This document shows positions 1-5,261 of a stretch of DNA of 6,432 bases, piece by piece. Position 1 is the stretch's first letter. Each line of letters opens with the position of its first letter. The notes under the pieces were generated by a model. The model made no database searches and was not told the origin of the DNA. It saw only the letters and a list, made by a program, of their open reading frames with translations. Origin of the DNA: CAHJXF01 sp038240015. GTDB lineage: Bacteria > Pseudomonadota > Gammaproteobacteria > Burkholderiales > Burkholderiaceae_D. Location of the stretch: contig JBBSEF010000129.1 in the NCBI GenBank assembly GCA_038240015.1, forward strand, positions 1 to 6,432, given 5' to 3'. The position numbers and the translations under genes were made by a program.

Positions 1-156
1 CGCGGCGAAAGCGGCGACCGCAGCGCCGACCATAATGGCGCCGTGCGCGAGGTTGAGGACGCCGGAGACGCCGAAGATCAGCGTGAAGCCGGTCGCGCCC
101 AGCGCGTACAACGCGCTGATCGCGAAGCCGTCGATCAGGATCTGCCAGTACAACAT
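1..156 (-). CDS. livH: LivH-type branched-chain amino acid ABC transporter permease, N-terminal part
   Basis: Inner-membrane permease subunit of a HAAT-family (branched-chain amino acid type) ABC importer; it would form the translocation channel with a LivM partner. Only the first 52 codons are present and the gene runs off the left edge. The protein begins MLYWQILIDGFAISALYALG, one hydrophobic segment, and then carries the family signature GVLNLAHG (about residues 33-40), equivalent to the N/LAHG motif near the start of LivH. A second hydrophobic segment follows. It lies 50 bp downstream of the binding-protein gene on the same strand, so co-transcription is likely. The ATG at 156 is the natural start because the family begins at this point; only a weak AGG precedes it. 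The family call is firm; the transported substrate is not known. Confidence 0.88.
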   Translation of the reverse strand, partial: MLYWQILIDGFAISALYALGATGFTLIFGVSGVLNLAHGAIMVGAAVAAFAA

Positions 157-206
157 AGGCGCCTGATCGTGGACTCAGGACCGCGCCGCAGGCTCGCCGC
201 CGCGCA

Positions 207-1433
207 TCAGCGCGCCGACACCTTGATGAACGCCGGGAACTTCATGTCCCCCTTCGCGAGATCCTTCGGCCACAGGTTGACCTGCTTGCCGTCCTGCCAC
301 TGCAGCATCAGACCCGTAATGTAGCCCTTGCCCGTCTTGAGCCCGTGCACGCGGGGATCGCCCTTCGGATAGAACACGATGCGGCCGATCGTGCCCACGT
401 GGTCCGTCGCCTCCATGGCGGTCACGAGCTTCTCGCTGTCGGTGGAACCCGCCCGCTTGATCGCTTCCGCGATCATGTAGACGTCGTCGTATGCGGTGTA
501 GCCCGCATACGACGGGCCGTTGCCGTACTTCTTCTCGTAGGCCGCAACGAAAGGGAGCGTCTTCGGCGTAACGGCGACGCCGGGACCGGAGACCGCGTTA
601 AAGAGCACTCCGTCGGTCGCGCCGTTGGTGTCCTTCCAGAAGTTCGAATTGGTCGCCTGCGACGAGATGCCGAGCATCGGGATCGGCACCTGCTGGCTCT
701 TCCATTGCACGGTCGGTTGCGTGCCCACGTGCGAAATGCCGGTAATCATCACGTCCGGCTTCTGTCCTTCGATCTTGTTGAAGATCGGCGTGAAGTCCGT
801 CGTGTCGGGAGAGAAACGAATGTTGTCGAGAACCTGCAGTCCCGCTTTGGGCAGGCAGTCCACGTAGCCTGCGGCGAGCGGCTTCGTCCATGCCGCGTCC
901 TCGGTCAGGATGACCGCGGTCTTCATCTTGTACTTGTCCACGAGCAGGTCCTTTGCCGCGTCGCAGACAAGCCCCGAGAGCGCGGTCGACGTGAGGTAGC
1001 CGTGGAACGTGTACTTGTTGGTTTCGTAGTCCTTCGCGATGTTCTGCGTAATGACGTCGGACGCCGCACCCGGCGTGATCATCAGCGTCTTCAGGCGCGC
1101 GGCCCAGGGCTCGAGCGCGAGGACCACCTCGGACGTGTAGCTCGCGATGACCGCGTTGGCCTTGTCCTCGTTGACCGCGCGCTGGAACGCGCGCACGGCT
1201 TCGGCCGCCGACGAGTGATCGTCGTACGCGATGATCTCGATCTTCCGTCCATCAACTCCACCCTTAGCGTTGATCTCGTCCGCGGCGAGCTGCGCGGCAG
1301 GCGCGATTGAAGAGCCCGCGACGGCCTGTGCTTCTGAGATCACCGCGATCCGGATCGGATCGGCAGCGTGGACGGGGACCGCGAAAGCCGCGGCGACGAA
1401 AGCGGCGCATGCCGCGAGGGAATGGCGGGTCAT
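207..1433 (-). CDS. Periplasmic substrate-binding protein of a LivK-type (HAAT) ABC transporter
   Basis: A 408-residue type I periplasmic binding protein (Peripla_BP_6/LivK-like) that should capture an amino acid or related small acid and deliver it to the LivH/LivM permease. Residues 1-23 form a typical signal peptide (short basic start, Ala/Val-rich core, cleavage expected at VHA-AD). The mature protein opens with the beta strand DPIRIAVISE. Then come AADEINAKGGVDGRKIEII, the usual hinge of this family, and the lobe-1 element AVIASYTSEVVLAL. The GYTAYDDVYMIAEAIKRAG segment near residue 320 is the characteristic C-terminal lobe helix. The length is normal for the family. The ATG at 1433 is chosen because AAAGGAGA sits just upstream. 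The downstream neighbour on the same strand is the permease gene. Substrate specificity is not deducible; families with this sequence style serve branched-chain amino acids, amides, urea or aromatic acids. Confidence 0.93.
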   Translation of the reverse strand: MTRHSLAACAAFVAAAFAVPVHAADPIRIAVISEAQAVAGSSIAPAAQLAADEINAKGGVDGRKIEIIAYDDHSSAAEAVRAFQRAVNEDKANAVIASYTSEVVLALEPWAARLKTLMITPGAASDVITQNIAKDYETNKYTFHGYLTSTALSGLVCDAAKDLLVDKYKMKTAVILTEDAAWTKPLAAGYVDCLPKAGLQVLDNIRFSPDTTDFTPIFNKIEGQKPDVMITGISHVGTQPTVQWKSQQVPIPMLGISSQATNSNFWKDTNGATDGVLFNAVSGPGVAVTPKTLPFVAAYEKKYGNGPSYAGYTAYDDVYMIAEAIKRAGSTDSEKLVTAMEATDHVGTIGRIVFYPKGDPRVHGLKTGKGYITGLMLQWQDGKQVNLWPKDLAKGDMKFPAFIKVSAR

Positions 1434-1437
1434 AAGT

Positions 1438-1452
1438 GTCTCCTTTGGAGAC
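1438..1452 (-). promoter_or_regulatory. Small hairpin containing the ribosome-binding site of the binding-protein gene
   Basis: On the minus strand the sequence GTCTCC-AAA-GGAGAC is a perfect 6-bp inverted repeat with a three-base loop. Its right arm is the GGAGAC Shine-Dalgarno of the binding-protein gene, whose ATG lies four bases further on. The site is directly visible. That pairing reduces translation is inference; the hairpin is short and may simply be melted by ribosomes. Confidence 0.4.
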
Positions 1453-1485
1453 TCCTCGTCATGGACGCGAGAAGTTCAGTAAACG

Positions 1486-1514
1486 ATCTTGCGACCGTCC
1501 ACGCGTATTGACAA
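1486..1514 (-). promoter_or_regulatory. Candidate sigma-70 promoter for the ABC transporter genes
   Basis: Reading the minus strand, TTGTCA (5 of 6 matches to the -35 consensus) is followed after exactly 17 bases by CAAGAT, a weak -10 hexamer with three matches. It would start RNA about 45 bases upstream of the binding-protein ATG, a plausible leader length. The poor -10 makes this tentative. Confidence 0.28.
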
Positions 1515-1681
1515 GCGGCGATGTCGGGGCGGGCCTCGCGAAATGACCCGATGGACGGATGTGATGCGGTCTGCTAGCACAGGCTCGTGCGGCAACGGAT
1601 AGCGACAGGCGACATCGCGCCGTCGAACCCGAATCCATCGTTACTCGCGCGCTCGGCATCACTCGCTACTGGGAGACCCGC

Positions 1682-1891
1682 ATGAACGGCGCACAAAGTC
1701 TGGTTCGGACACTCATCGATTCGGGCGTCTACGTCTGCTTCGCGAACCCCGGCACGAGAGAGATGCCCTTTGTGGCCGCGCTCGATCAGACGCTCGGCAT
1801 GCGCTGCGTGCTTAGCCTGCAGGAAAACTTCGTTAGCAGCATGGCCGACGGCTAATGGCGCATCGCGCGAAGGCCCGCCCACAACCGCTGC
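1682..1891 (+). pseudogene. Truncated remnant of a thiamine-diphosphate (acetolactate-synthase-like) enzyme
   Basis: The reading frame from the ATG at 1682 gives 57 residues that match the start of ThDP-dependent enzymes of the acetolactate synthase/benzoylformate decarboxylase superfamily. It opens MNGAQSLVRTLIDSGV, then has CFANPGTREMPFVAALD and RCVLSLQEN, where Glu48 is in the position of the conserved cofactor-activating glutamate. A full enzyme has about 500-560 residues. Here the frame hits TAA at 1853-1855, exactly where the conserved Tyr of the ADGY motif is expected. Recognisable homology (RIARRPA) continues for about ten codons past the stop, so this is decay and not a short functional protein. 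The similarity then ends in the left arm of a 14-bp inverted repeat. A good ribosome site (GGGAG at 1672-1676) survives. In this family such proteins are often unassigned oxo-acid decarboxylases; the original substrate is unknown. Confidence 0.8.
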
Positions 1892-1915
1892 TCTTCGCCG
1901 CGCAGCGGTTGTGGG
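1878..1915. repeat. Perfect 14-bp inverted repeat (hairpin) at the breakpoint of the ThDP-enzyme remnant
   Basis: CCCACAACCGCTGC at 1878-1891 is repeated as its exact reverse complement at 1902-1915, separated by ten bases. The left arm belongs to the decayed coding sequence. The right arm is where homology to the enzyme is lost. It could act as a transcription terminator, but no run of T follows directly on either strand, so a rho-independent terminator is not well supported. An alternative is an inverted duplication made during the rearrangement that truncated the gene. The 143 bases between this loop and the next gene hold no ORF and are AT-rich. Confidence 0.6.
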
Positions 1916-1919
1916 TTCA

Positions 1920-2003
1920 GTGAGTTTGGCGAGTCAATTTTAGTATCTATAGAAATTTTTTGATCAGCACATCCTAAGTGCCGTCTTGGTAAAACAAACT
2001 CAC
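1920..2003. repeat. Pair of 9-bp inverted repeats bounding an AT-rich 84-bp segment
   Basis: GTGAGTTTG at 1920-1928 and its exact reverse complement CAAACTCAC at 1995-2003 bracket a short AT-rich stretch that includes an A/T-rich core around 1936-1962. The arrangement resembles the ends of a small non-autonomous mobile element, but the arms are short and no target-site duplication is visible. It could also be chance or part of the transcription stop for the oppositely oriented neighbours. Confidence 0.25.
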
Positions 2004-2034
2004 CAGAGTCACCCAACCACCGGCGAACATCGGC

Positions 2035-2670
2035 TCAAGACGCTGACGCAATCTGCCGCAACGAACGTTCGAATTCGTCCACCGGCTGTCCGCCCTGAAT
2101 CAGATGTCGGTCGTCGATGATGATCGACGGAACCGAGTTGATCCCCTGGTCGAGATAGAAGCGCTCGCGCTCGCGCACCTCGACCGCGTATTCGTCCGAC
2201 GCAAGGACCGTCGCTGCACGCGCAGCATCCAGTCCAACCTCGCCTGCCACGCGGACCAGCAGCGCGTGGGCGCTTGGGTTCTCGCCATCCGTGAAATAGG
2301 CGCGTAATAGTGCGTGCTTGAGCTCGCGTTGTTTTCCTTCGAGCCCAGCCCAGTGCAGCAGCCGATGCGCGTCGAAGGTGTTGTAAGTGCGGCGGCGCTT
2401 GCCTTTGCCAAATGTGAACCCCACCGTTTCACCGCGCTGTCGGATCGCTTCGCTGTTGCGCTCAACCTGCGCCGGCGTGATTCCATACTTGCGCGTCAGA
2501 TGCTCGACAATGTCTTCGCCATCAGGCGGCATCTGCGGGTTCAGTTCGAACGGCTGGAAGTGCAGCTTGACCTGCACCTTGCCGTCGAGTCGCACCAGCG
2601 CCTGCTCAAGCGCGTTGAGCCCGATCGCGCACCAGGGACAAGAGACATCGGAGACGAAATCGATCTTCAT
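2035..2670 (-). CDS. DsbA-family oxidoreductase (FrnE / HCCA-isomerase-like thioredoxin fold)
   Basis: A 211-residue protein of the DsbA/FrnE group, probably a cytoplasmic dithiol-disulfide oxidoreductase: there is no signal peptide before the thioredoxin strand MKIDFVSDVS. Counting from the ATG at 2670, the redox motif CPWC lies at residues 11-14. The FrnE-type segment NTFDAHRLLHWAG is near 97-109. The cis-proline loop NSVPSIIIDD is near 178-187, followed by GGQPVDEF. An all-helical insert lies between the two halves, as usual. FrnE-like proteins have about 210-240 residues, so it is complete. An in-frame TTG nine bases upstream (2679) is possible, but no Shine-Dalgarno precedes either codon, and the family usually begins MKIDFVSD-like. 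It is transcribed divergently from the alcohol dehydrogenase. FrnE proteins are linked to oxidative stress in some bacteria; the substrate here is unknown. Confidence 0.92.
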   Translation of the reverse strand: MKIDFVSDVSCPWCAIGLNALEQALVRLDGKVQVKLHFQPFELNPQMPPDGEDIVEHLTRKYGITPAQVERNSEAIRQRGETVGFTFGKGKRRRTYNTFDAHRLLHWAGLEGKQRELKHALLRAYFTDGENPSAHALLVRVAGEVGLDAARAATVLASDEYAVEVRERERFYLDQGINSVPSIIIDDRHLIQGGQPVDEFERSLRQIASAS

Positions 2671-2680
2671 AGTGGACAAG

Positions 2681-2686
2681 TTTATA
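2681..2686 (-). promoter_or_regulatory. Possible -10 element of the DsbA-family gene
   Basis: The minus strand has TATAAA at this position. A transcript started about seven bases downstream would begin near 2674, a few bases before the ATG at 2670 and after the alternative TTG at 2679. This fits the absence of a ribosome site and favours the ATG start. No convincing -35 hexamer lies 16-18 bases upstream, so the element is weak evidence on its own. Confidence 0.25.
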
Positions 2687-2744
2687 TGCAGGGTTGACTA
2701 TTTCCGATTTTGTCGCAGTAGCGAGGGGGTGATAAGGTCAGGCG

Positions 2745-2837
2745 ATGCGAATTGACCCGAAACCAATGATCGAAGCGTTGTGGCAAGTGGTCAAGCGGCT
2801 GCGTGCCAAGCGCGATCACGAACTGACCGGCCTGTAG
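2745..2837 (+). CDS. Possible 30-residue small ORF or leader upstream of the alcohol dehydrogenase
   Basis: An ATG at 2745, preceded by AAGG about seven bases upstream, opens a 30-codon frame that ends in TAG at 2835-2837. The product begins MRIDPKPMIEALWQVVKRLR and is basic and probably helical, with no cysteine or membrane segment. I do not recognise it. It stops 22 bases before the better alcohol dehydrogenase start and could be a leader, a small protein, or the decayed front of a larger gene. Existence as an expressed protein is unproven. Confidence 0.25.
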   Translation: MRIDPKPMIEALWQVVKRLRAKRDHELTGL

Positions 2838-2859
2838 TTCACTCATGGAGCTCGAGAAC

Positions 2860-3912
2860 ATGCCATTCGAAGTCGGTGCCTACGCCGCCCATTCTCCGAC
2901 CACGCCGCTGGTTCCATTCCGCTTAGCCCGTCGCAGCCCGCGCACGGACGACGTGGTGATCGAGATCCTCTTCTGCGGGGTTTGCCACACCGATATCCAC
3001 CACACGCGCAACGACTGGGGTAGAGCGACCTACCCAATGGTGCCGGGCCACGAGATTATCGGACGCGTGATCGAGGTGGGTGCCGCTGTGAGCCGCTTCG
3101 CGGTCGGCGACCGCGTCGGCGTCGGGTGCATGGTCGACTCCTGCAAACACTGCGCCGCGTGCGACAAGGGTCTCGAGCAGTATTGCGAGGAGGGATCCAC
3201 GTTCACGTACAACGGCGTCGACCGGCAGGACGGCCAGGCCACGCAGGGCGGCTACTCGCAGAAGATCGTGGTCTCGCAGGACTTCGTTCTTAAGATCCCC
3301 GAAAGCCTGGACCTCGCCGGTGCGGCGCCGCTGCTGTGCGCCGGCATCACCACGTGGTCGCCGCTACGGCACTGGAAGGTCGGTCCGGACAGCAAGGTGG
3401 CCGTGGTGGGCCTCGGCGGTCTCGGCCACATGGCCCTCAAGCTGGCCAAGGCCCTGGGCGCGGACGTGACCCTGTTCACGCGCTCGCTGGATAAGGAAGG
3501 CGACGCGCGTCGGCTGGGTGCCGACCACATCGTCCTGTCGACCGAGCCGCAACAGATGGCCGCGGTCGCCGGCCGCTTCGATCTGATCGTCGATACCGTC
3601 CCTTACGCGCACGACCTGAATCCTTACGTGCCGACGCTGGCCACGGGCGGCACGCTGGTACTGGTCGGTTACCTGGGTCCGGTGGAACCGATGCTGAACT
3701 CGGCACCGCTCGTGTTCAAGCGAAAGGCGGTCGCCGGTTCGCTGATCGGGGGCATCGCCGAGACGCAGGAGATGCTGGATTTCTGCGGGAAGCACGGCAT
3801 CACGTCCGACGTGGAGATGATCTCCATCCAGGACATCAACACCGCGTACGAGCGGATGCTCAAGAGCGACGTCAAGTACCGCTTCGTGATCGACCTCGCG
3901 TCGTTCAAGTAA
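2860..3912 (+). CDS. Zinc-dependent alcohol dehydrogenase, YahK/cinnamyl-alcohol dehydrogenase type
   Basis: Cytoplasmic medium-chain dehydrogenase/reductase that interconverts alcohols and aldehydes with a nicotinamide cofactor. It has 350 residues from the ATG at 2860, normal for the family. Catalytic zinc ligands are visible: Cys43 in FCGVCHTDIH, His65 in VPGHEIIG with Glu66, and Cys161 in PLLCAGITTWSPL. The structural zinc site is complete (Cys96, Cys99, Cys102 and Cys110 in SCKHCAACDKGLEQYC). The Rossmann motif GLGGLGH lies at 185-191. The strand after it ends VTLFTRS; lacking an acidic residue there suggests NADP(H), as in YahK and plant cinnamyl alcohol dehydrogenases. In-frame ATG 2845 is an alternative start (355 residues), but GGAG at 2847-2850, nine bases before 2860, overlaps that codon and points to 2860. 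The exact substrate is not known; relatives reduce a broad range of aldehydes. Confidence 0.95.
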   Translation: MPFEVGAYAAHSPTTPLVPFRLARRSPRTDDVVIEILFCGVCHTDIHHTRNDWGRATYPMVPGHEIIGRVIEVGAAVSRFAVGDRVGVGCMVDSCKHCAACDKGLEQYCEEGSTFTYNGVDRQDGQATQGGYSQKIVVSQDFVLKIPESLDLAGAAPLLCAGITTWSPLRHWKVGPDSKVAVVGLGGLGHMALKLAKALGADVTLFTRSLDKEGDARRLGADHIVLSTEPQQMAAVAGRFDLIVDTVPYAHDLNPYVPTLATGGTLVLVGYLGPVEPMLNSAPLVFKRKAVAGSLIGGIAETQEMLDFCGKHGITSDVEMISIQDINTAYERMLKSDVKYRFVIDLASFK

Positions 3913-4074
3913 ACGCGGTGCGGTGAAAGCGCTGTATCGTGGGACTGCCATGCTGAAGCGGTCCGGGCGTAAAGAAGCGCTTGATTGAATCGCGCGGAGA
4001 TTCGTCCGACTGCAAAGGGTCGAGAACGGCGATGTCATCGGGCCCGTTTATCGCTCAGTCCCGTACCCAATTTT

Positions 4075-4329
4075 TCAAAATTTTTGTGGAACACCGGCTC
4101 GCGGGGCCTCTCTTAGCGCCCCGCTAAAACCCCGTACCTCCCTTTCGGTTTTCGTTCTGTGTAGCCCGATAAAGGAGTCTATTTCCAAGGGCTGAATCAC
4201 CTTCGGCGACGAGCGGCAAGCCGAGCCGGGGCACAGATTGGCCTTCGATGCGATCGTGGAGAGTTCAGCCAGCGTCCCTTGCGCGTCGGTCAACACATAG
4301 TTGTCCCGAGTCCCTGAAAGGAACTGCAA
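4075..4329 (-). CDS. Doubtful 84-residue hypothetical ORF
   Basis: An ATG-started frame whose first two thirds look protein-like (MQFLSGTRDNYVLTDAQGTL, then SKANLCPGSACRSSP). The last 30 residues are Arg/Gly-rich and look like non-coding readthrough. I do not recognise a family. The best Shine-Dalgarno-like bases upstream on the minus strand are weak, although the strand is AT-rich there. It may be the remains of a longer gene. There is no signal peptide or membrane segment, and two cysteines lie close together (CPGSAC). Treat as unproven. Confidence 0.2.
   Translation of the reverse strand: MQFLSGTRDNYVLTDAQGTLAELSTIASKANLCPGSACRSSPKVIQPLEIDSFIGLHRTKTEREVRGFSGALREAPRAGVPQKF
4101..4124. repeat. 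GC-rich 7-bp hairpin
   Basis: GCGGGGC at 4101-4107 pairs exactly with GCCCCGC at 4118-4124 across a ten-base loop. No T-run follows immediately on the plus strand (TAAAACCCC) or on the minus strand, so it is not a standard intrinsic terminator, although its place after the alcohol dehydrogenase would suit one. Confidence 0.3.
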
Positions 4330-4476
4330 AAGCTTTATTCATCGGTTCGATTGCGATCGCCGCCTCCAATATTTTCAAGACTTTTATAATTCTTCAAATT
4401 TCCCATGTCGTTTATTTTGTTATTGACGTTTATATTGCCAATTGACAAAAATTCCGGGGTCATACAAGTGTAAATT

Positions 4477-4482
4477 TATAAT
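4477..4482 (+). promoter_or_regulatory. Perfect -10 hexamer (TATAAT) just before the 99-residue ORF
   Basis: TATAAT ends six bases before the ATG at 4489, so a transcript starting at the usual distance would begin at or next to that ATG. A TTGACA at 4442-4447 is 29 bases upstream, too far for a standard -35. With no good -35 hexamer at 16-18 bases, the promoter would depend on its -10 and the AT-rich upstream DNA. Confidence 0.4.
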
Positions 4483-4488
4483 CGTAAT

Positions 4489-4788
4489 ATGAATGTTCCC
4501 AAACAATTTGAGGTGATTGCGGGTGGCGGCGGCGCTTATAAACTCAATGGCGCAACCACTGACGCCGCTTCAATTCTGACAGCGCTTTCAAGTCTTGATG
4601 CTTTCGATACGGCGATGCTCGGCAAAGAACTTCAGGATGTGATTGATCAGATGAAATGGCGATTACTCCCCTTTCAGTACATTCCGAAAGGACAAGGTTT
4701 GGCACCGACGCTGGATCTGCGGATTCCCGGCAATCACGGGCAAAGCTGGTCGCTCGGCGCCACATGGGATCGCAAGCAGAGTGGGTAA
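4489..4788 (+). CDS. Hypothetical protein of 99 residues, possibly leaderless
   Basis: I do not recognise this protein. It begins MNVPKQFEVIAGGGGAYKLN, is soluble-looking, and has no signal peptide or membrane helix. A helical, acidic middle (about residues 28-55, LTALSSLDAFDTAMLGKEL) is followed by a tail rich in Pro, Gly and Trp (LPFQYIPKGQG, LRIPGNHGQSWSLG). Codons are richer in A/T than in the neighbouring genes, which fits transfer from another genome. No Shine-Dalgarno precedes the ATG; a perfect TATAAT ends six bases upstream, so translation of a leaderless RNA is possible. Its stop (TAA, 4786-4788) is followed seven bases later, in the same frame, by the MlaC remnant, so the C-terminus may be a fusion junction and not the native end. 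It could be a small functional gene or the 5' part of a broken one. Confidence 0.5.
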   Translation: MNVPKQFEVIAGGGGAYKLNGATTDAASILTALSSLDAFDTAMLGKELQDVIDQMKWRLLPFQYIPKGQGLAPTLDLRIPGNHGQSWSLGATWDRKQSG

Positions 4789-4794
4789 AATCCG

Positions 4795-5065
4795 CAGTTC
4801 TGCCAGTTGCTGATTTACACATATTCGGGGGCGTTAACGGCAGTGCGCGATCAGCAAGTGCAATACAAGCCTTTTCGTGCAAATCCGAGGGACACGGTCG
4901 CGCAAGTTAATACGCAAATCGTGAACTCCCGCGGAGGTGAGCCGGTCACGCTCGACTCGCATCGAGAAGGGTCGAGACGGCTGGAAGATCATCGACGTGA
5001 ATGCCCTTGTTCAACGAACGTCTGCCTTACCGCCGCGTGGGGAAGAGATACGACAGGCGGCGTGG
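4795..5065 (+). pseudogene. mlaC: Frameshifted remnant of an MlaC/Ttg2D lipid-transport protein
   Basis: Frame 4795 onward reads QFCQLLIYTYSGALTAV, then VQYKPFRANPRDTVAQVNTQ and GGEPVTLD. This matches the middle of MlaC (toluene tolerance protein Ttg2D), the periplasmic phospholipid carrier of the Mla system, whose typical text is FRTLLVRTYS...V.FKP.R..P.D..V.T.....G..P..DY. At 4957 the frame breaks: D is followed by one extra base where a Tyr codon is expected. Homology resumes in the next frame as RIEKGRDGWKIIDVNAL, the conserved DGWK.YDV motif, and then as LVQ...EEIRQ with a few codons missing. The signal peptide and N-terminal half (about 100 residues) are absent. After about 5065 the frame continues to 5149 with an Ala/His/Arg-rich tail unlike MlaC, perhaps part of another gene. 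It is non-functional as MlaC. Confidence 0.8.
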
Positions 5066-5157
5066 GGGCACACGACTGCTGCCGCTCATCTCCTCGAGAA
5101 GGCGGCGCACCTCCGTCGCGGTCAGGACAGAACCCGCGAGCATAAGTAGGCGCTTGA

Positions 5158-5171
5158 TTGATATCGATCAA
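5158..5171 (+). promoter_or_regulatory. Perfect FNR/Anr binding site upstream of the cytochrome-porin gene
   Basis: TTGATATCGATCAA matches the FNR/Anr consensus TTGAT-N4-ATCAA at all ten specified positions and is fully palindromic. FNR-type regulators carry an oxygen-sensitive iron-sulfur cluster and activate genes when oxygen falls; related Dnr/CRP-family proteins bind similar boxes. Its centre (5164.5) is about 41 bases upstream of the start point predicted from the -10-like hexamer at 5193-5198, the classic class II activator position. No other gene lies between it and the ATG at 5262. Confidence 0.75.
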
Positions 5172-5192
5172 CCTTTTGGGGTGTTTTAAGAC

Positions 5193-5198
5193 CATGAT
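5193..5198 (+). promoter_or_regulatory. Candidate -10 element of the FNR/Anr-dependent promoter
   Basis: CATGAT shares four of six bases with TATAAT. Transcription from it would begin near 5205, placing the FNR box centre at about -40.5 and giving a 57-base leader before the cytochrome-porin ATG. The hexamer alone is weak; the spacing to the perfect activator box supports it. Confidence 0.45.
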
Positions 5199-5261
5199 GC
5201 GATGGAGGCTTTACCTACCGAACATCTGGGTTGATTTGCAGCGCCTGAAAGGAAGCCGGTC

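Larger units (their letters stand above)
3913..4488. other. 576-bp stretch without a convincing gene; AT-rich at the right end
   Basis: No recognisable protein, tRNA or clear terminator follows the alcohol dehydrogenase. The first 130 bases keep the GC-rich character of the genome. Around 4068-4090 there is an A/T tract (CAATTTTTCAAAATTTTTG). From about 4350 to 4488 the sequence turns clearly AT-rich, unlike the rest of the window, with two perfect TATAAT hexamers (4385-4390 and 4477-4482) and a TTGACA (4442-4447). One weak minus-strand ORF and one hairpin are listed separately. The composition change suggests foreign DNA or a decayed mobile segment. Confidence 0.5.

Noticed and set aside
345..1310. 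Long plus-strand open frame (321 codons)
   Set aside because: It is antisense to the binding-protein gene and its product is extremely rich in Arg, Val and His, typical of a GC-rich shadow frame; it has no family resemblance.
1508..1513. TTGACA as a plus-strand promoter for the ThDP remnant
   Set aside because: The region 16-18 bases downstream is GC-rich (GGGCCT) with no -10 hexamer; the same bases fit a minus-strand -35 slightly better.
3981..3994. Second FNR-like box (TTGATTGAATCGCG)
   Set aside because: Only the left half matches; the right half has no ATCAA. A 12-bp identity with 5150-5161 (GCGCTTGATTGA) is about what chance allows in a window of this size.
3364..4038. Minus-strand open frame of 224 codons
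   Set aside because: Antisense to the alcohol dehydrogenase cofactor domain; the product is an Arg/His-rich mirror of the real gene.
4248..4445. Plus-strand 65-codon ORF with a hydrophobic end
   Set aside because: The hydrophobic part simply translates AT-rich DNA; there is no ribosome site, and it overlaps the other frames without any recognisable family.
4442..4482. TTGACA plus TATAAT as one standard promoter
   Set aside because: The hexamers are 29 bases apart, far beyond the 15-19 usually allowed; only the TATAAT is kept as a candidate.
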